DNA of 64,000 nucleotides from Varroa destructor (lineage: Eukaryota; Arthropoda; Arachnida; Mesostigmata; Varroidae): assembly GCF_002443255.2 (NCBI RefSeq), contig NW_019211455.1, positions 18,265,126 through 18,329,125 of the forward strand, written 5' to 3'. Positions 1 to 12,432 of this stretch are shown one piece after another; position 1 is the stretch's first letter, and every line of letters starts with the position of its first letter. A program made the position numbers and the translations under genes. Below the pieces are notes generated by a model that worked only from the letters and a program-made list of their open reading frames with translations, had not been told where the DNA came from and searched no databases.

Positions 1-3000
1 GGATAGCGTGAAGGCAAAGGAGCTCCTCAGGTCTCCGTTCAGCCTGCCCCTTGGTGCCGATCCTACCCCGACCACTGGGTGGGGTAGCTGTCAGCGGTGA
101 TGAATGGCCGTCTTACAGCAGGCTATACAGCAGCAGCAGTCGCCGCCGTAGAAACGGTAGCAGCAACTGCAGTGGCATAGGGAAAAGGTCCTGCAGTAAT
201 GCTCCTGTCGGCACGCTAGAGAAGGCGCTCGACTCAATGGGGGACAGTGAGCTCTCATGCACATAGCATACCACTAAACCAAATGGTAGCCCAACGTTGG
301 CTCTTATTGGTGTATATGTATGTATACTCCTTGCCACTGGCCTCTAGCTATCATATACGTAATATGTATTAGTTTCGCTGTTGAAATGTGCGGCCGCACT
401 AGCTAGTGGATTAGATAGAGATGGAGTCAGGAGAAGGCAGCTGCCCTATAAGCGTACACACATCCATACATTTGGAGTGCTCACTCGCTGAGCGCCATAA
501 ACATACAGACGAATACAGTTCACCGCTGAGTATAGTTCGCCACTAAGTGAAGGGTATATCACGCTATAAGTGAATTGTTCTGTTGTCACTAGTCGCCACT
601 GGAAGCTCTGTCGGAGACAACAGCGAGTAGGAGCCAACATTATGGTACACAATACAGGCCACAGAAGGACCACAATGCGTGGCCACTTCCGGCAATAGCC
701 AGTCCTGTCAAGTATCGTTTAGTTGCTGGGTTTCACGTCGCAAAGTGATCTTTAGAAATGAAAACGGATAAGGTAAGATAAATAGAAAATAAGGTGACCA
801 CGGGAGAGAAGCAAAAGATGAGGTATGAAGCACATGCAAATAGGATACGATGAAAGAGTTCAGGAGGTACACAACAGAAGTCTGACTTGCCTATAGCATC
901 TACTCAGGCAAATGTCGAAGGAGAACCTTACTACACGGGAATTTGGAATTTGGTTTGAAGAAGGAGCGTAAAAGTGACTGTCGAAATTTTACACACTCCA
1001 CATACGTACATGGCACCTAATATATTAAAATAAAAAAAAACAATTCTTCAACATCGAGTGCTAAGCGTAACATACCTACTACTGCTATTATGATTATATC
1101 ACGTATCTATTTACGCACGGAATAGATAAATGCAAACCGCAATGTCTTCGTCATAGCATAGCAACTATTAATTGCACAACTATCTCCCGTGTACCTATCA
1201 CGTACAGGTAGTCATATACCGTAAGTGACGTGCCGACTCTATCTCAGTAAATAAAGAAGTCGAGTCAACTTGAATAAATCGCCAAATAGCAAGCCAGGCC
1301 AGGGGCGACTCTAGCTTGTTGATACCTATGCCAGTGGCGGATAACCGTAGCGAAACTCCCATGAAGGAAAGCTTCATTGCTGTCGGACGCAACGGTCAGT
1401 CCCTCTGAGGTGTCGTTAGTTTTCTGTACAGAGCCGGACTCAGCGCCTCGACACTCGTTGAAATCGCTGAGTAGCACACGGCAAGAAAGCGACAGGAGCA
1501 CTCCGCCAGCCAGCAATAGTTTCTACTATGCGTCCACTGGAGATGCGGCAGGATTCAGGATAATCCGCTATTAGCGAGTTAAATATGATAATATATTCAT
1601 AATTTCGTCGCTTCATCGCCGCGGTGGACCCACGCCCACCGTGTCATCGGCTGGTAAGCAGGGAGACCCGCTGATGGTCACTGGCTTCAATTCAGAAGAG
1701 GCAAAGAACTATCGCTGGGTGAAAGCGCGATGGGTACCGAGACAAAGTACTAGCTTCTCGAGAATGGCTGCCCGGCTGGTGGTAACTTGATAAGATTAGA
1801 AACAGTCGAGCTGATGAGGATCCAGTGAGTAAGTGAGTCCGGCCAGTGAGCGACTATGGGCCTCGGTGGGTGTGTGTATGTGTGGGCGTAGTTGGATTCT
1901 TGCCTGTCTGTGTGTTATGCCAGCTACTATGTCAATGGCTATCTCGCCTGAAGAGCGGTTGAAGTACAATAGCCGCTTCACACTTTTGGCGTTTCGAAAA
2001 AGGGTAAGCAGCGCTTAGTAAAGCAGTCAAAGTGTGCCATGGATCTGGGAGCGTTTTTTCGTTGTCCTGATACAGGATGCGATAAAAAGTCCACAGGAAA
2101 GCAAGGACGAGTTTTAGGGAGCTGGTATGTTGCTTCTTTGTATTTAGATAATTTTTATTCATTAAGTTTCTTGCACCGGTGACTACTTTCGATGGAATGA
2201 AGAAACTTGCAAATAGAAAGAGCATTGTTTGCAAAAAAAAACACAAAATCCACTAGTTGAACGATTTGTTTTTACGGTTATGCCGCACAATTACTTATTG
2301 ACTACGATGCATCCAGAATGAGAACCTGCCGGCTGCACAAAGAGCACGAATGAATTCCGTGAATCTGCCGTACACTTACTATAAGATTAAAACTTATATA
2401 TTTATGGGCTATTACATACTCATATATACGGTTAAGCATGGCCACCTGAAATATAAAATGTTTTGAGGATTAGATCCTGCACATCCGTTACTTTAAACAG
2501 TTAGATCCTGATGTAAAACAAAACATGGCAGATTTCGAGCCTAGACAGCCTCATATATTCTTTAGTTTAGTAGGACGGCACGTTACCGTTACACCTTCAC
2601 AGGGCCGTAGATAACGGCTTAGTTTTTTCGTCAATAGCTTTTCAAGAGTATGTATTACGATCCCTTATCGGAATCCTACCTAGACATAAGTGTTCCTTCC
2701 TAGCACATCTTCACCTAAAGTCGGTCGCCATATAACAGCACAACAGAATAACATGTATTATTCTTTCACGTTTGCATAACGAAGCATGGAACAAGCACGC
2801 GCTTGACAGGACCTGCCAATGCGTTATCGTTATATAACCTTTACCTGCTTGATTTGTCCTTACCTGTTGTTCACAGGAGAGGTTGGGAACGCAGGACAAT
2901 GACAAGCTGAGGAAAAACGAAAACCGACAGCAAATAGGGGTCGAACTCGGAGGCGGGGGCCGACAACAGACAATTTGTGGTTGGTGTAAAGCAGCTTTAT

Positions 3001-4120
3001 TTGCCCTTGCCGCTGCCCCTGACTAAGCCCCCTCGTCAACAAGGCTAAATGTTGCTTAGTCGAAACCAGAACGTCGGTATGATGAGGTGTGCTTCTTATT
3101 GGGAGCCTTGTCTGGCAAAGCGTCATCGGCACACTACGGAACTATATAGCGTCTGCAGTCGCGGCGCCAGCAACCACTGCTGTGGCCTGTGTGCGATGCA
3201 TTTTCGTAAGCAAAGATTTGATTAAGCTGGCTTTACTGCTTCTGTTGCTGCTGCTGACGCTGTTGCTAAGCGAATAATTGGTTAGAATGAACGAGGTGGT
3301 GATGACCAAGGCAAGGCAAGGCAAGACGAAAGCCTCTGTTGCTTCAGTTACCTTACTAGTCTTTCTCACTCATGAGGGCACGCACATTTGCGCAGTGCAC
3401 AGACCTGCTGTTTTCACTTATACGGGAAGAAGTTGTTGTTATCCTCAACAGGGAGGCTTTGTTAAATAAAATACTTGTACCACCTATGGGTAAGTGGGGA
3501 GTGGGGTAGTGAGAAGGGAACAAAAGAGACTGGGTTGAAATGGCTGAATTGAGGTATGGACCCTGCTATGCTCGATAGCTATCATGGGGTGCGTGGGGTT
3601 CAACGTCGTAGCATCTCGATAGCTAGAAACGCTTTTGCTCATGCCTCTGGTGGAGTCAGATCTACGTTAATATTTCAAGAGGATCGAACAGCAAGAAGGG
3701 ATCATTCGGAGATATGAAATGGGGAATCGAACCAGTAGAAAACAACTGGGTTAATTCGGCTAGTGTGAACAGCTAGTCGGGACTATTGGTTTCCGATGCT
3801 GAGGGGCGCACTCTATATGTAATAGTTCAACGTAGCCCACCAGGCAAGTATGTATATCCATATTTGTCACTGCATGCAGATAGAAAATCCGAGAACCCAT
3901 CATACTCGAGTATTAGCCCATTCAACCCGGTGTAGATGGTCTTCTATTCTCTTACCGCTCATGCCTGTATGTGTCACCCCACACCTCTGCTAAAGATATG
4001 TGGGAACATAGCCACATCAAAAACCCATTTGTATTTACTTTCGGTTTATTTGACCACTATTTCGAGTGTATACATGCAAAGGTATCTATGTCCAATAGGA
4101 AGAATGCTGTGGGTAGAATG
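1..4120. other. non-coding stretch, no gene recognised
   Basis: Only short open frames (under about 105 codons) occur on both strands, with no recognisable domain. Small repeats are present: a (CAG)4 run at 128-139, an imperfect TGC-rich stretch at about 3238-3267 and a pentamer run (AAGGC)3 at 3308-3325. Two imperfect copies of a short motif around CTCGATAGCT lie near 3571 and 3615. This reads as intergenic or intronic DNA. Confidence 0.6.
3308..3325. repeat. short pentanucleotide repeat (AAGGC)3
   Basis: Three tandem copies of AAGGC followed by AAG. The array is too short to be called a minisatellite and is listed only as local low complexity. Confidence 0.6.
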
Positions 4121-4140
4121 TATACATATATATATATATA
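4121..4140. repeat. (TA)n microsatellite
   Basis: Twenty bases of alternating T and A with a single C at the fifth base. It is one of four TA arrays in the window. Confidence 0.85.
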
Positions 4141-5883
4141 CGAATCACCTATCCTCCTTGCCGCCATCCTCTTGTTTTTCAAATCAATCAAAATGTCACC
4201 CCCCCTAGTAACCAACCGCTAGTTGATTACGAAGACTACTTTGACTATTGCAACTAGCCATTGTCTCTGGCTCTAAGGTTGAACGCGGTATCGCTAGCTT
4301 TGGAAGATGACCGAAATGCTAGGAAGCGATGCTCAGAGAGGTGAGAAACGCAGGCGAGAGTTGCTCGCTGTCCTGGTGGCAACAATGCAACTATTTTCTT
4401 TGCATATCCACTCTACAGATACTCTTGAGAGTCTAGAGGCCGCACGAAGAGGTCAAGTGAAGCGTTACGAGGGTACAGATGCATGCTGCATTGGTACGCA
4501 AATTGTGAAAGAGAACAGTCACCTATATAAACCCGCAAGCCAAACACTGCATCTTTTAGAGCATTTTTTTCTACGGTCCAACACTGGCTAGCTGTATAAC
4601 TGTCGATAGCTGGTCGTCGATGCCGCATGCGTCTGTTTCTTACCTCACACGGGCTTTGTGTTGTCACCCAGCTTCACTCTCTAGAGTATCGTAGCGTTGG
4701 GCAGTAACCGCAGAACGATTTGCTCGAATGGACTTCGGCCGCTCGCTCTCTCCAGACCGACCATACTGGTAAAGCTGTGAGCTAACAATGATAAGAAACC
4801 AATAAGGATATTGGCCTTTTGATGAAAGCAACGCCCCAGTGAAACCAAAGGCGACGAGCACAAAAAGTAAGTTGGAATCGAAATTGTGCTATGGATTGTG
4901 TGTCTTTGCCGACCATGATCAGCACCGTGTAGTGAAGAAGAAATGCACCCCCGCAGAAATTGATTGGGCATATGATGACACATGGTGCCTCACTCGAACG
5001 AAGATCGGGGAGAATTCAGAGACAAATAACAAAAGAAGCACATTTTGAGCAAGCATCCTCCGTTTGCGCATATACATACATAGCGTGAGTATGTTTGCAG
5101 ACCAATGTAAAGTTTGCAATGGATATTAATCGTTGTACCCAAAATCATGATCTCACGGTCATGTTATGGCGTTATAAGAGATTAACGAAAATACGCAAGG
5201 CAACGGGGTAGCATGTAGCTCGACACCTCAACTCACCTAGTATTCCCTCCATACATATTCTGTTTTGCTATAATATATGCTAATCAATAACCGAGAGGAA
5301 CATTTACTTTTTACTGCCATGGCATTGCGCGGTTTTATCTGTTGTTTTTTAAAAGACGTAATCTCTCTTTTTCTAGGAAAATTTCATGGACGTCCTAAAT
5401 CGCCTACACATAATAATTTGGGCGCCTATCTACGGAACAGGAGGTGTCCTTCCATCTCCATTTGCCATATGGCTTGTACATTCGATGCTTTCGTTCCGAG
5501 TCTACTTTAAGCGGTTACCATAGCTGTTAGGTGGGCGGGGCCAGCTGAATCAGGCCGTCCTACTTCATTCACTTTTGGGCCCTTCTAGCCCTTATCCTAG
5601 ATCTAGTGCCGGTAGTCCTTTCTAGCACTACTTCTCACGGTATCATCAAATCGCTGAATCACTGATCGCATTGGCTTTTTCCTTCTTTTCTTATCGTCTT
5701 ATCTCAATCTTTACAGCCCAATTAGGGTTGTCGCAGGACCGTCCAAGCGTCGTGCTCAGGCCTCGGCCTCAACGCCAGCCGCCTCAACGAGAGTTGTAGC
5801 GCTGTCGCTGCCCGCTCTATCACGCTCCTTACAACCCTCCATCAGCTCTAGCTATGTTGCCATAAGCGTTCCGATGAGATGGA
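4141..5883. other. non-coding stretch, no gene recognised
   Basis: The longest frame with a true ATG is 94 codons (4307-4591, plus strand) and matches no family known to me. A TATATAAAC string at 4533-4541 resembles a TATA box, but nothing downstream supports a transcript. Short frames near 4.7-5.1 kb overlap on both strands, as expected by chance. Confidence 0.55.
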
Positions 5884-5893
5884 TATATAAAAG
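5884..5893 (+). promoter_or_regulatory. possible TATA box
   Basis: TATATAAAAG matches the eukaryotic TATA-box consensus well. About 30 bases downstream, near 5914-5920, would be the expected start of transcription. A GC-richer block with overlapping open frames follows at 5930-6430, which is the only support from context. TATA-like strings are common by chance, and several others occur here (for example near 49151 and 60686), so this is a weak call. Confidence 0.25.
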
Positions 5894-6225
5894 AAGTCCC
5901 ACTACGAGAAGACAAGAAGAAACCTACTAGTCTAGGGGAGGGCAAAAACGAGAGAAGATAGACAAAGCAGCGTGAACCAGACGGCTACGAGACGGTTGGA
6001 GGCAAACGGATCGCAAAGAAATGGATAAAGCAAGAGCGAACCGGCGAAGTGGGGCAACTTGCAAGCAGACGGTTGCTGCAGGATGTTGGGAGTCGGGAGC
6101 TGTTCGCGCATCGGGGGATCTTGGCAAAGTTGGGATGTGGGGCTTAGCAAGAGGCATCGTTCGGGGCGTTGGCCGTTGGCGTTGTTGTCGTTGTTCGGAG
6201 GCGAGGGCAGGCCAGCTGGCTGGCG

Positions 6226-6429
6226 ATGGATGGAAGTAATCTCGACAACTCTAATGGGACAGGAGCAGCCCAAGGAAAATCCGCCATCTTAGCCGCTACC
6301 CAAGGCGAGTATCTGGTGCGTTTACCAATTACAACTGCGGTAGGCTTGCGATGCGGCGGTCCAGCGATAGAAAGTGAGAAAGAAGAAAAGGAGAGAGTGG
6401 AAAAGGAAAGGCAGCTACCCACTAGCTAA
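6226..6429 (+). other. candidate short coding frame downstream of TATA-like site
   Basis: This ATG-initiated frame encodes 67 residues. The first half is polar and small-residue rich (Asn, Gly, Ser, Ala). It is followed by a short hydrophobic patch and then a charged segment dominated by Glu, Lys and Arg before the stop. The charged end reflects a purine-rich DNA tract at about 6367-6414, so the protein-like composition may be a by-product of low complexity. I recognise no family or domain. The frame lies about 330 bases downstream of the TATA-like site at 5884. Overlapping frames exist on the other strand. It may equally be a chance frame. Confidence 0.15.
6367..6414 (+). repeat. purine-rich tract
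   Basis: The plus strand here is almost entirely A and G, with irregular GAAA and GAGA units. It accounts for the Glu/Lys/Arg-rich end of the overlapping frame. No regular repeat unit is present. Confidence 0.6.
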
Positions 6430-7116
6430 GGAAGCTGTACTAGTAAAGTAGCGAGTAGACCAGGGGGCGTTATACCGGCAACAACGGATCAGTAGAATGA
6501 TAGAAGTTTATGACAAAGATTGGGAGCTAGACTAGTGCTGTTCGTCCCTTCCTTCAGTGAAATACATCTTGGTGACGATCGAGGGCAACTAGAAGATATA
6601 ACCGCCAACCTTAAAGATAGTTTTTCGCTGGCTTTTATGTAACAAAAAATACCTAACTGGTTTTCCGCATTGGTTGTCTGAGAGTTTCACGTCTTCCGCA
6701 GAGCCATTTGTGTAATTTCTTCTTTAATTACGAATAGGTTTATTGCGGTAATAAAATAAGTTGAACTATTAATATAACGATGCCATACCTATAATATAAT
6801 TGGTTAATTAGGCAGGTATTTGATTGGACAGATATTTAATACATAAGTATAATAGAACAAGTACACTGTTACATGTACGTACGCATTTACGTATTATACC
6901 GTTATGAACCATAAATGTTTTTAACTCTAATCCCTGGTGATACATAAACTAAAATTGCACGATAAATTGAATTGAGCTCGCAAACAAATACAGTATAATG
7001 CGTACAGAGGTATCTGTACCTGTCAATAAGAGCTGTATTATTGGTCTTGGTATGGGTTGGACCAGCGAGATTTTTGTTGGAGCGTGCTTTGTGTAACCCT
7101 GTGTAACCTATGGCAC

Positions 7117-7118
<2 letters not shown>
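6430..7118. other. non-coding, AT-rich stretch
   Basis: No frame worth reporting. From about 6715 to 6900 the sequence is markedly AT-rich, with TTAATTA-type words. It then leads into the AG microsatellite. It reads as intergenic DNA. Confidence 0.6.

Positions 7119-7154
<36 letters not shown>
7119..7154. repeat. (AG)18 microsatellite
   Basis: Thirty-six uninterrupted bases of AG, the longest perfect dinucleotide array in the window. Frames translated through it give only Leu-Ser repeats and are artefacts. A perfect array of this length is likely to vary in length between individuals. Confidence 0.97.
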
Positions 7155-7157
<3 letters not shown>

Positions 7158-7500
7158 ACGGTGGCAAGGCCCATTCAGACGTGTGCTTGAGTAGGTGTAA
7201 AAGGAGAAAAACGAAGTGTGAAAGCGCGGCCCTATGGCCCCCCGTAACCTCTGCCCTTGTCCACCGCCTGGCCGCCGTTGACTCGGCATCGAGAGAAATA
7301 AGATCGAAAAGAGGAAACGGCCCAGGAGCTCGGAGGGTTAGCTAGGTAGACGAGTCAGCAATGACAGTCGCGGTGCAAACGCCACGAAGTTCTTTGGTTT
7401 GGCTATTCGACTCGTTGGCGGTACCAACGTAGCCGTCGTTGTAGTGCCGTACCCAAAAGGGTCGGTGCAGAAACAGCAGGCCTGCTTTTGTAAGCCTTGT

Positions 7501-7536
7501 GAAGGAGACAGGAGAAAGAGACGAGAGAAGAGGGAA
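7501..7536 (+). repeat. purine-rich tract
   Basis: Thirty-six bases of A and G with only two pyrimidines (7509 and 7522). Such tracts can adopt triplex structures in principle. No regular unit is seen. Confidence 0.6.
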
Positions 7537-7745
7537 CCAGGGACCAAGGAAGCGCGGAGCCACAAAGGAGCCAATTTCACGCTGACTGGCGTGCCACAAT
7601 GTCGCCGCGGTAGTGCATGCACACACTGACTCACACACATACACATACAACTTCGGCATATGGCGAGTGCACTGCAGAAGCGACAGTAGCACCCCCGCTT
7701 CACTTGCCTAAGCGGTGAAGGTGCTCTAGCGAAGCTGCCAAGGTT

Positions 7746-7760
7746 GGGGGGGGGGGGGGG
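7746..7760 (+). repeat. G15 homopolymer
   Basis: Fifteen consecutive G residues. Long G runs are uncommon in animal DNA and prone to sequencing and slippage errors, so the exact length is uncertain. Confidence 0.9.
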
Positions 7761-8340
7761 AGTTATGTAGCAGTAGAAATAGTGGCCGTATCGTTCGACA
7801 CACCAGACATACTGGCACGACAGGGGACGAGATTATAGACATTGAAGGCCAGACGCTGAAGGGGCGACGGCAGCACATTGGTGGTAGACGACACGACGAC
7901 AGACACCTTTGCTATAGGGAGCACGCACACACAGGGGCAAGTCGCTTCTCCAAGCGTGAACGAGCAGCGAGTGAGTACCGCGGAATGGGAGACGAGTCAC
8001 TCTCCACCCGATCCCAGAGGATCGCAAAGCAAAGCATTGATGCCCCGGGCCGTCTGCGAGTCACCATTCTTTTGGGGGGTGCTGACAACCACGGCCAATG
8101 GCAATAGGCAACCACACCAACTGCCACAGACTACAGTGAGCTTTGTGTCGCAGCGCATGGCGTACTGGTTGGTTCGGTGGGCCAATGGGTGATGCAAAGC
8201 TACGAGTGTCAAAAATGCCACAAGTAGGGCACATTGTTAGGGACGCGATTGCTTCCGCTTCGTGCGACATGATTTTACCGCTTCCCTTTTTCTTTCTCGA
8301 TCGGCTTCGCTTGGTTTTTCTCTCATTCATCCTTTGACTT

Positions 8341-11300
8341 AGGGAGCTTTTCGTTGTGGCTACTTTGGTACGATCTTGTTCTTTCTTGTTGGTAACTGAC
8401 TTATCAAAACGTTGCCCCCTTTTGCCTGGAGGATTCCATTCGTCCAGGACAGGACAGTCTAGACCCTAGACACAAAATGCCACGTAGTGAAAGTCTGTTA
8501 AACATGTAGGGATAGGTCCAGGAGAGTTAGATGTAAGTCTAGCACCAAAACAATGGAGGAGAATCGGACTGGATTAACCATGCTTTTTTCCGGTATTCAC
8601 TTAGCAGTAATTGTCAGTGACAGCGCATGTCTAGGTCGTGCTTTTTTAAGTTCAATATTACGAGGGCATATCTAATACTAGCCTCTCTATGTGGTAGCCT
8701 AGTAATTAGTCTGCCGACTCACAAACTACGCTTATGGTCTCAATGCCCAACGATATATCTTTTATATGCCAGTCCCGACCTAACATTGTGTATTTATTTC
8801 CATAGGCCAACAACTATCACCAATGTTTTAAAACGAGGTTTCTACTAATCTACTTTGTACTGACGCTTCAACAAACCAAAATTCGCCTAGTCAGACGATC
8901 GACGATCAGCTGACCAACTTAAACATGTAATTGATTCAACAGCAGGTCCTAGCTATTCCCTGCGTCTCCGCTTAGTAAATTCGGAGATCCTGTAACTCTG
9001 CTCCGAAATAGAATAGACCAAATTTCAGTGATGGGCTTGGAAGTCATGGTAGTTCTACCGGAAATTGCTTTGAGAGGCTAAACACGTCTGACCCCCTTCC
9101 TCCTCTCAAGAATTGCAGTTTCCATCAAAATCTAGGCGTACGCTGCCGGCCCATCTAACAACTCCAATGACCTGGCTTATAAGTGTATGTGATGTCGTGA
9201 GCGACGTGGCATTGGCCAGGGCTGGCCTAGAATCTATGTTCATTGACATCATCCACCTTTGATAGTCAACTGCGAAGGTTAGCTGCTTAATCGGGCAGTC
9301 TTCAAGCCGAAGACCTCCTAAAGCAAGGCCCTCACCACTGTGCACGCATATAAATATTGGCATACTAGCAATTCAACAGCAGTTGCGTGCAAGAGTCAAA
9401 AGGTTGATATCATCCGGGATAGTTAACCGCTCCCCAATTGTCCAAGATACCGCCGCGTGCGAAACAGATGGATGTATGTTGAGGGGGGTCAATGTAGTAA
9501 CGCGATTCAACTGAACTGCGGAACAGTCAAAATAATCACTTGATATATGGCCTGGCTCAATCATCAATAACATTGTATTGTCAGCGATGTACTTCATTCT
9601 CTGCCAACAAGTAAGTCCGTCGGATCTGGCTGGATCGGAGATGCTGGTCGGACCCGCCAAATATTGTATCAACGAGAGGCACCAGCAGCAGGTTTAAGGT
9701 CTGCAGATGTAGAGCAAAGTTGCTGACGGTCGCCAGCGGCATCAGTGCCACTTGCGTGCCTAATACTCACAGAAGATCATATTCATTACTTGATAACGAA
9801 GCATAGATATGTGGGTCCGTTACTACGACTCAGGCAGGGCCAATGCCAGCAGTACACGTTATAGCATGTGGGCTCCGAAGTACACAACGCTGTTGTGATA
9901 TTGGTGGTTTGGTTATATCGCCGTCACTGCCATTGTGTGTCTGTATACGTTGCGGTCCTCTTCCCCAATTGATCCCATTGAACGGAATTTAGTTTAACCC
10001 AATTCACTATCGTTACCTAAAGTTCAACATGTAGTATGCAGTCAGTTGCATGCGACAGTAGTGCAGACGGAGATAGCGAACGTTTGCGAGGAGCTACGCT
10101 AGCCTGAGGCGGGCGCCCCTCATAGAATAGCGCGTTAAAACAGCTAGGATAGGATTGGACTAAGGTAAGGCACGGCAAAAGATAGGAGTGGTGGAGATCA
10201 AAAACGCTGATCCCAATGCGTAAACGTGATGTAGCGCAACACGCCAGTCGATCGCTGAACAGACGCGAGGCGGGTGTACGAGTCCACACTGTCTTCATTG
10301 AGCCTTACGATTGGTGTAGTAGGCACCTGTAGAGGAAGCGGATTTCAGAGCGGAAAGCGATTGGGTTTCACTTAAAAGCGTCTCGCGTCTTTTTTCCACC
10401 ACTGTTGGCGTGTTCGTCTCCTTCGTTCTAGCGGTCTTTGAGAGACGCCAGAGAAAGAGAGTGGGTGGAAAGAAAAGAACAAAAGGAGATGTCGGTACCG
10501 CCATGATTACATTGACTACAACCACTGCAAGATCGAGTGCGGGTGATCGTTTACTGCCTGTTATCCGTTATGCTCGAATTGGCGGGTTGTGTTGGGTGCG
10601 CTTAGAATAACATTAGACTGCATCGAACAAGCCCTGTCAGTAGAAAACAATAGGGTACGCATTTCGAAGGAAATAAGTCTGTTGAGCCAATCGAAACAAA
10701 AATATTGTTAGCATATAGGCACGTATATGCACTGAGTTCCGTATTAATTGCATGTTCATAGACTGGTGCAGCTGTCTAACTATTGTAGCTAAGCTGCAGA
10801 CGCAATTCCTTGAGAGGCTTATATAACAGAAATTCCGGTCATCAGACTTAATCTTATGTTATTGTACCAGCTGTACTGAGCCACATCAAGCCAATATACC
10901 TATCTAAGGCATCGATCGGAACGAAATCCGAATTGGTAAAAACACTAGAGATTTGTTTCTTGGAGGGTCTCTTTTGAGACAGTTTACGACAAAAGTAAGC
11001 AGTATTTGCAGCAGGTCTAGTAACTGCAACCTAAACTAGACTGGACCTGCTTGAGGATTCGAAGCTTTCTTTGCAACTGAACGAGGTCCGATGTAACATT
11101 TGCAGCATACTTTAAAACATCAAACCTAACCGAGGTTTCCATAGTTATGGTTCAACTCCCTCTCGTAGTTTCATCAATGAAACCTCATCATATCATAGCT
11201 TCCGACGTAGCCATCGCCTCCGAAGTGCCGGACAGATTTCATAGTAGCTGCAGCTTCTTCAAGCAAACGGCAGCTAGTTGCGTTTACATCCTACCATAAC

Positions 11301-12419
11301 ATGTTAGGAAGTGTGTTACTGACATCCGAATTCTCATTTCTCCTGCTAAGTTTCTGTTTTCCGATGGTAATAGAAGCGGTCAAAGGCAGCCCGGAGCAGT
11401 GAAGGCAGGCTAAGTTGGAACTGGCATGGCCTCCCTGCGGCAATCTATGGCACAAGCGAATTCGACAACAGAAGTTCGCGCTCTCTTGTCTAGGCCAAGT
11501 TTCCTTGCGCAAAGCTTTATTGGCGTACTGCTGACTCTAAATAGATGGGCTTGAATCGCCGGGTTGGGCTGCTGCTCACCAAGTGCAGGATTTTGCGTTG
11601 TCGTAGTACCCCTAACGCTGCTTGGATGGATGGATAAACGAATGAATACGCTGGGTATAGACGCAAGCCCTACTGCGACCGCGGCTGTATAGAGTAGCCA
11701 GCAGGGAAAGTACATCTGAGTCAGCCACGAGGGAAGCCTAAGAGTCGACCCGGCATGAGGTACATGACCGAAGCGGCTCGTCGGCTAGTTCTCCCTAGCT
11801 GTACGGTTTTCAGTAGCTTTCGCTCGACCTGGTTCCTCGTACTTTTTCGTTGTCCTGCTCTCTTCCGCTCTCACATTCTCCTCCTGAGAGTTCCTGGTGT
11901 TTTTTGATTGGGAATAAGCTAAACGGCTCCTACGGACACGGGAGCTCGGTAATTGCTGTTTCTCCTGCTAATTATCAGGCGCGCCCATCTGGCCAATGCG
12001 CGGGCAGTCTACCGCCCCCCGCCCTAGTAGAACTGAACGCTTCGGCATACACAACGCATTCGTTACACCCGATTGACTTTGGGAGCAAACGTCGTTGACG
12101 AATGCTGCCTAGGCCCAATGCACGTTCGGTCGGCAAATTGAACAAGTAGTTTCTAATAACAGCAGTGAATCTAGGGAGGGAATCGACAACACAAAAGGTC
12201 GAACCATGATCACGATGACGGGCGAAACCTTTCAAGCAGCCACATCAGGAGCACCGTTTCCCAATTGGCGACTGCCGGCTTTCGACCGTCGTCTACGTTT
12301 GGCTTCTTCCATGTCCCAAACTGCGAATGTGCGAGCGATGTGATCGTCGCCGTTGATAAGAGGAGGGCAATGTGAGAAGAAGCGGGGTGGCGTTTCTCTA
12401 TAAATGACCTTCTGCAGCT
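8341..12419. other. non-coding stretch, no gene recognised
   Basis: Short frames occur on both strands with no recognisable product. The most protein-like stretch is on the minus strand at 9690-9106, which is open apart from one in-frame TGA at 9375-9373; it is treated as a finding. An imperfect palindrome with GTCAG/CTGAC ends occurs at 8890-8914. Confidence 0.5.
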
Positions 12420-12432
12420 CCCCCCCCCCCCC
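12420..12432 (+). repeat. C13 homopolymer
   Basis: Thirteen consecutive C residues, followed by ACCC. Its length may be affected by sequencing slippage. Confidence 0.9.

Larger units (their letters stand above)
7155..8340. other. GC-richer non-coding block
   Basis: Overlapping open frames of 60-121 codons occur on both strands, the pattern produced by lower AT content rather than by coding. No domain is recognisable. The block contains a purine tract at 7501-7536 and a G15 run at 7746-7760. I see no gene here. Confidence 0.5.

Noticed and set aside
3723..3733. Reverse-strand B-box-like sequence GGTTCGATTCC
   Set aside because: No matching A box lies at the right distance and no flanking stems pair. 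An 11-base match to this degenerate box is expected now and then by chance.
4307..4591. 94-codon ATG frame on the plus strand
   Set aside because: It has no domain, is overlapped by a minus-strand frame of similar length and lies within the chance size range, so it is not listed as a gene.
6902..7289. Minus-strand frames with long Leu-Ser repeats
   Set aside because: They are translations of the AG microsatellite.
9373..9375. In-frame TGA as a possible selenocysteine codon
   Set aside because: No known selenoprotein motif surrounds it and no selenocysteine-insertion hairpin was recognised downstream. A chance stop is simpler.
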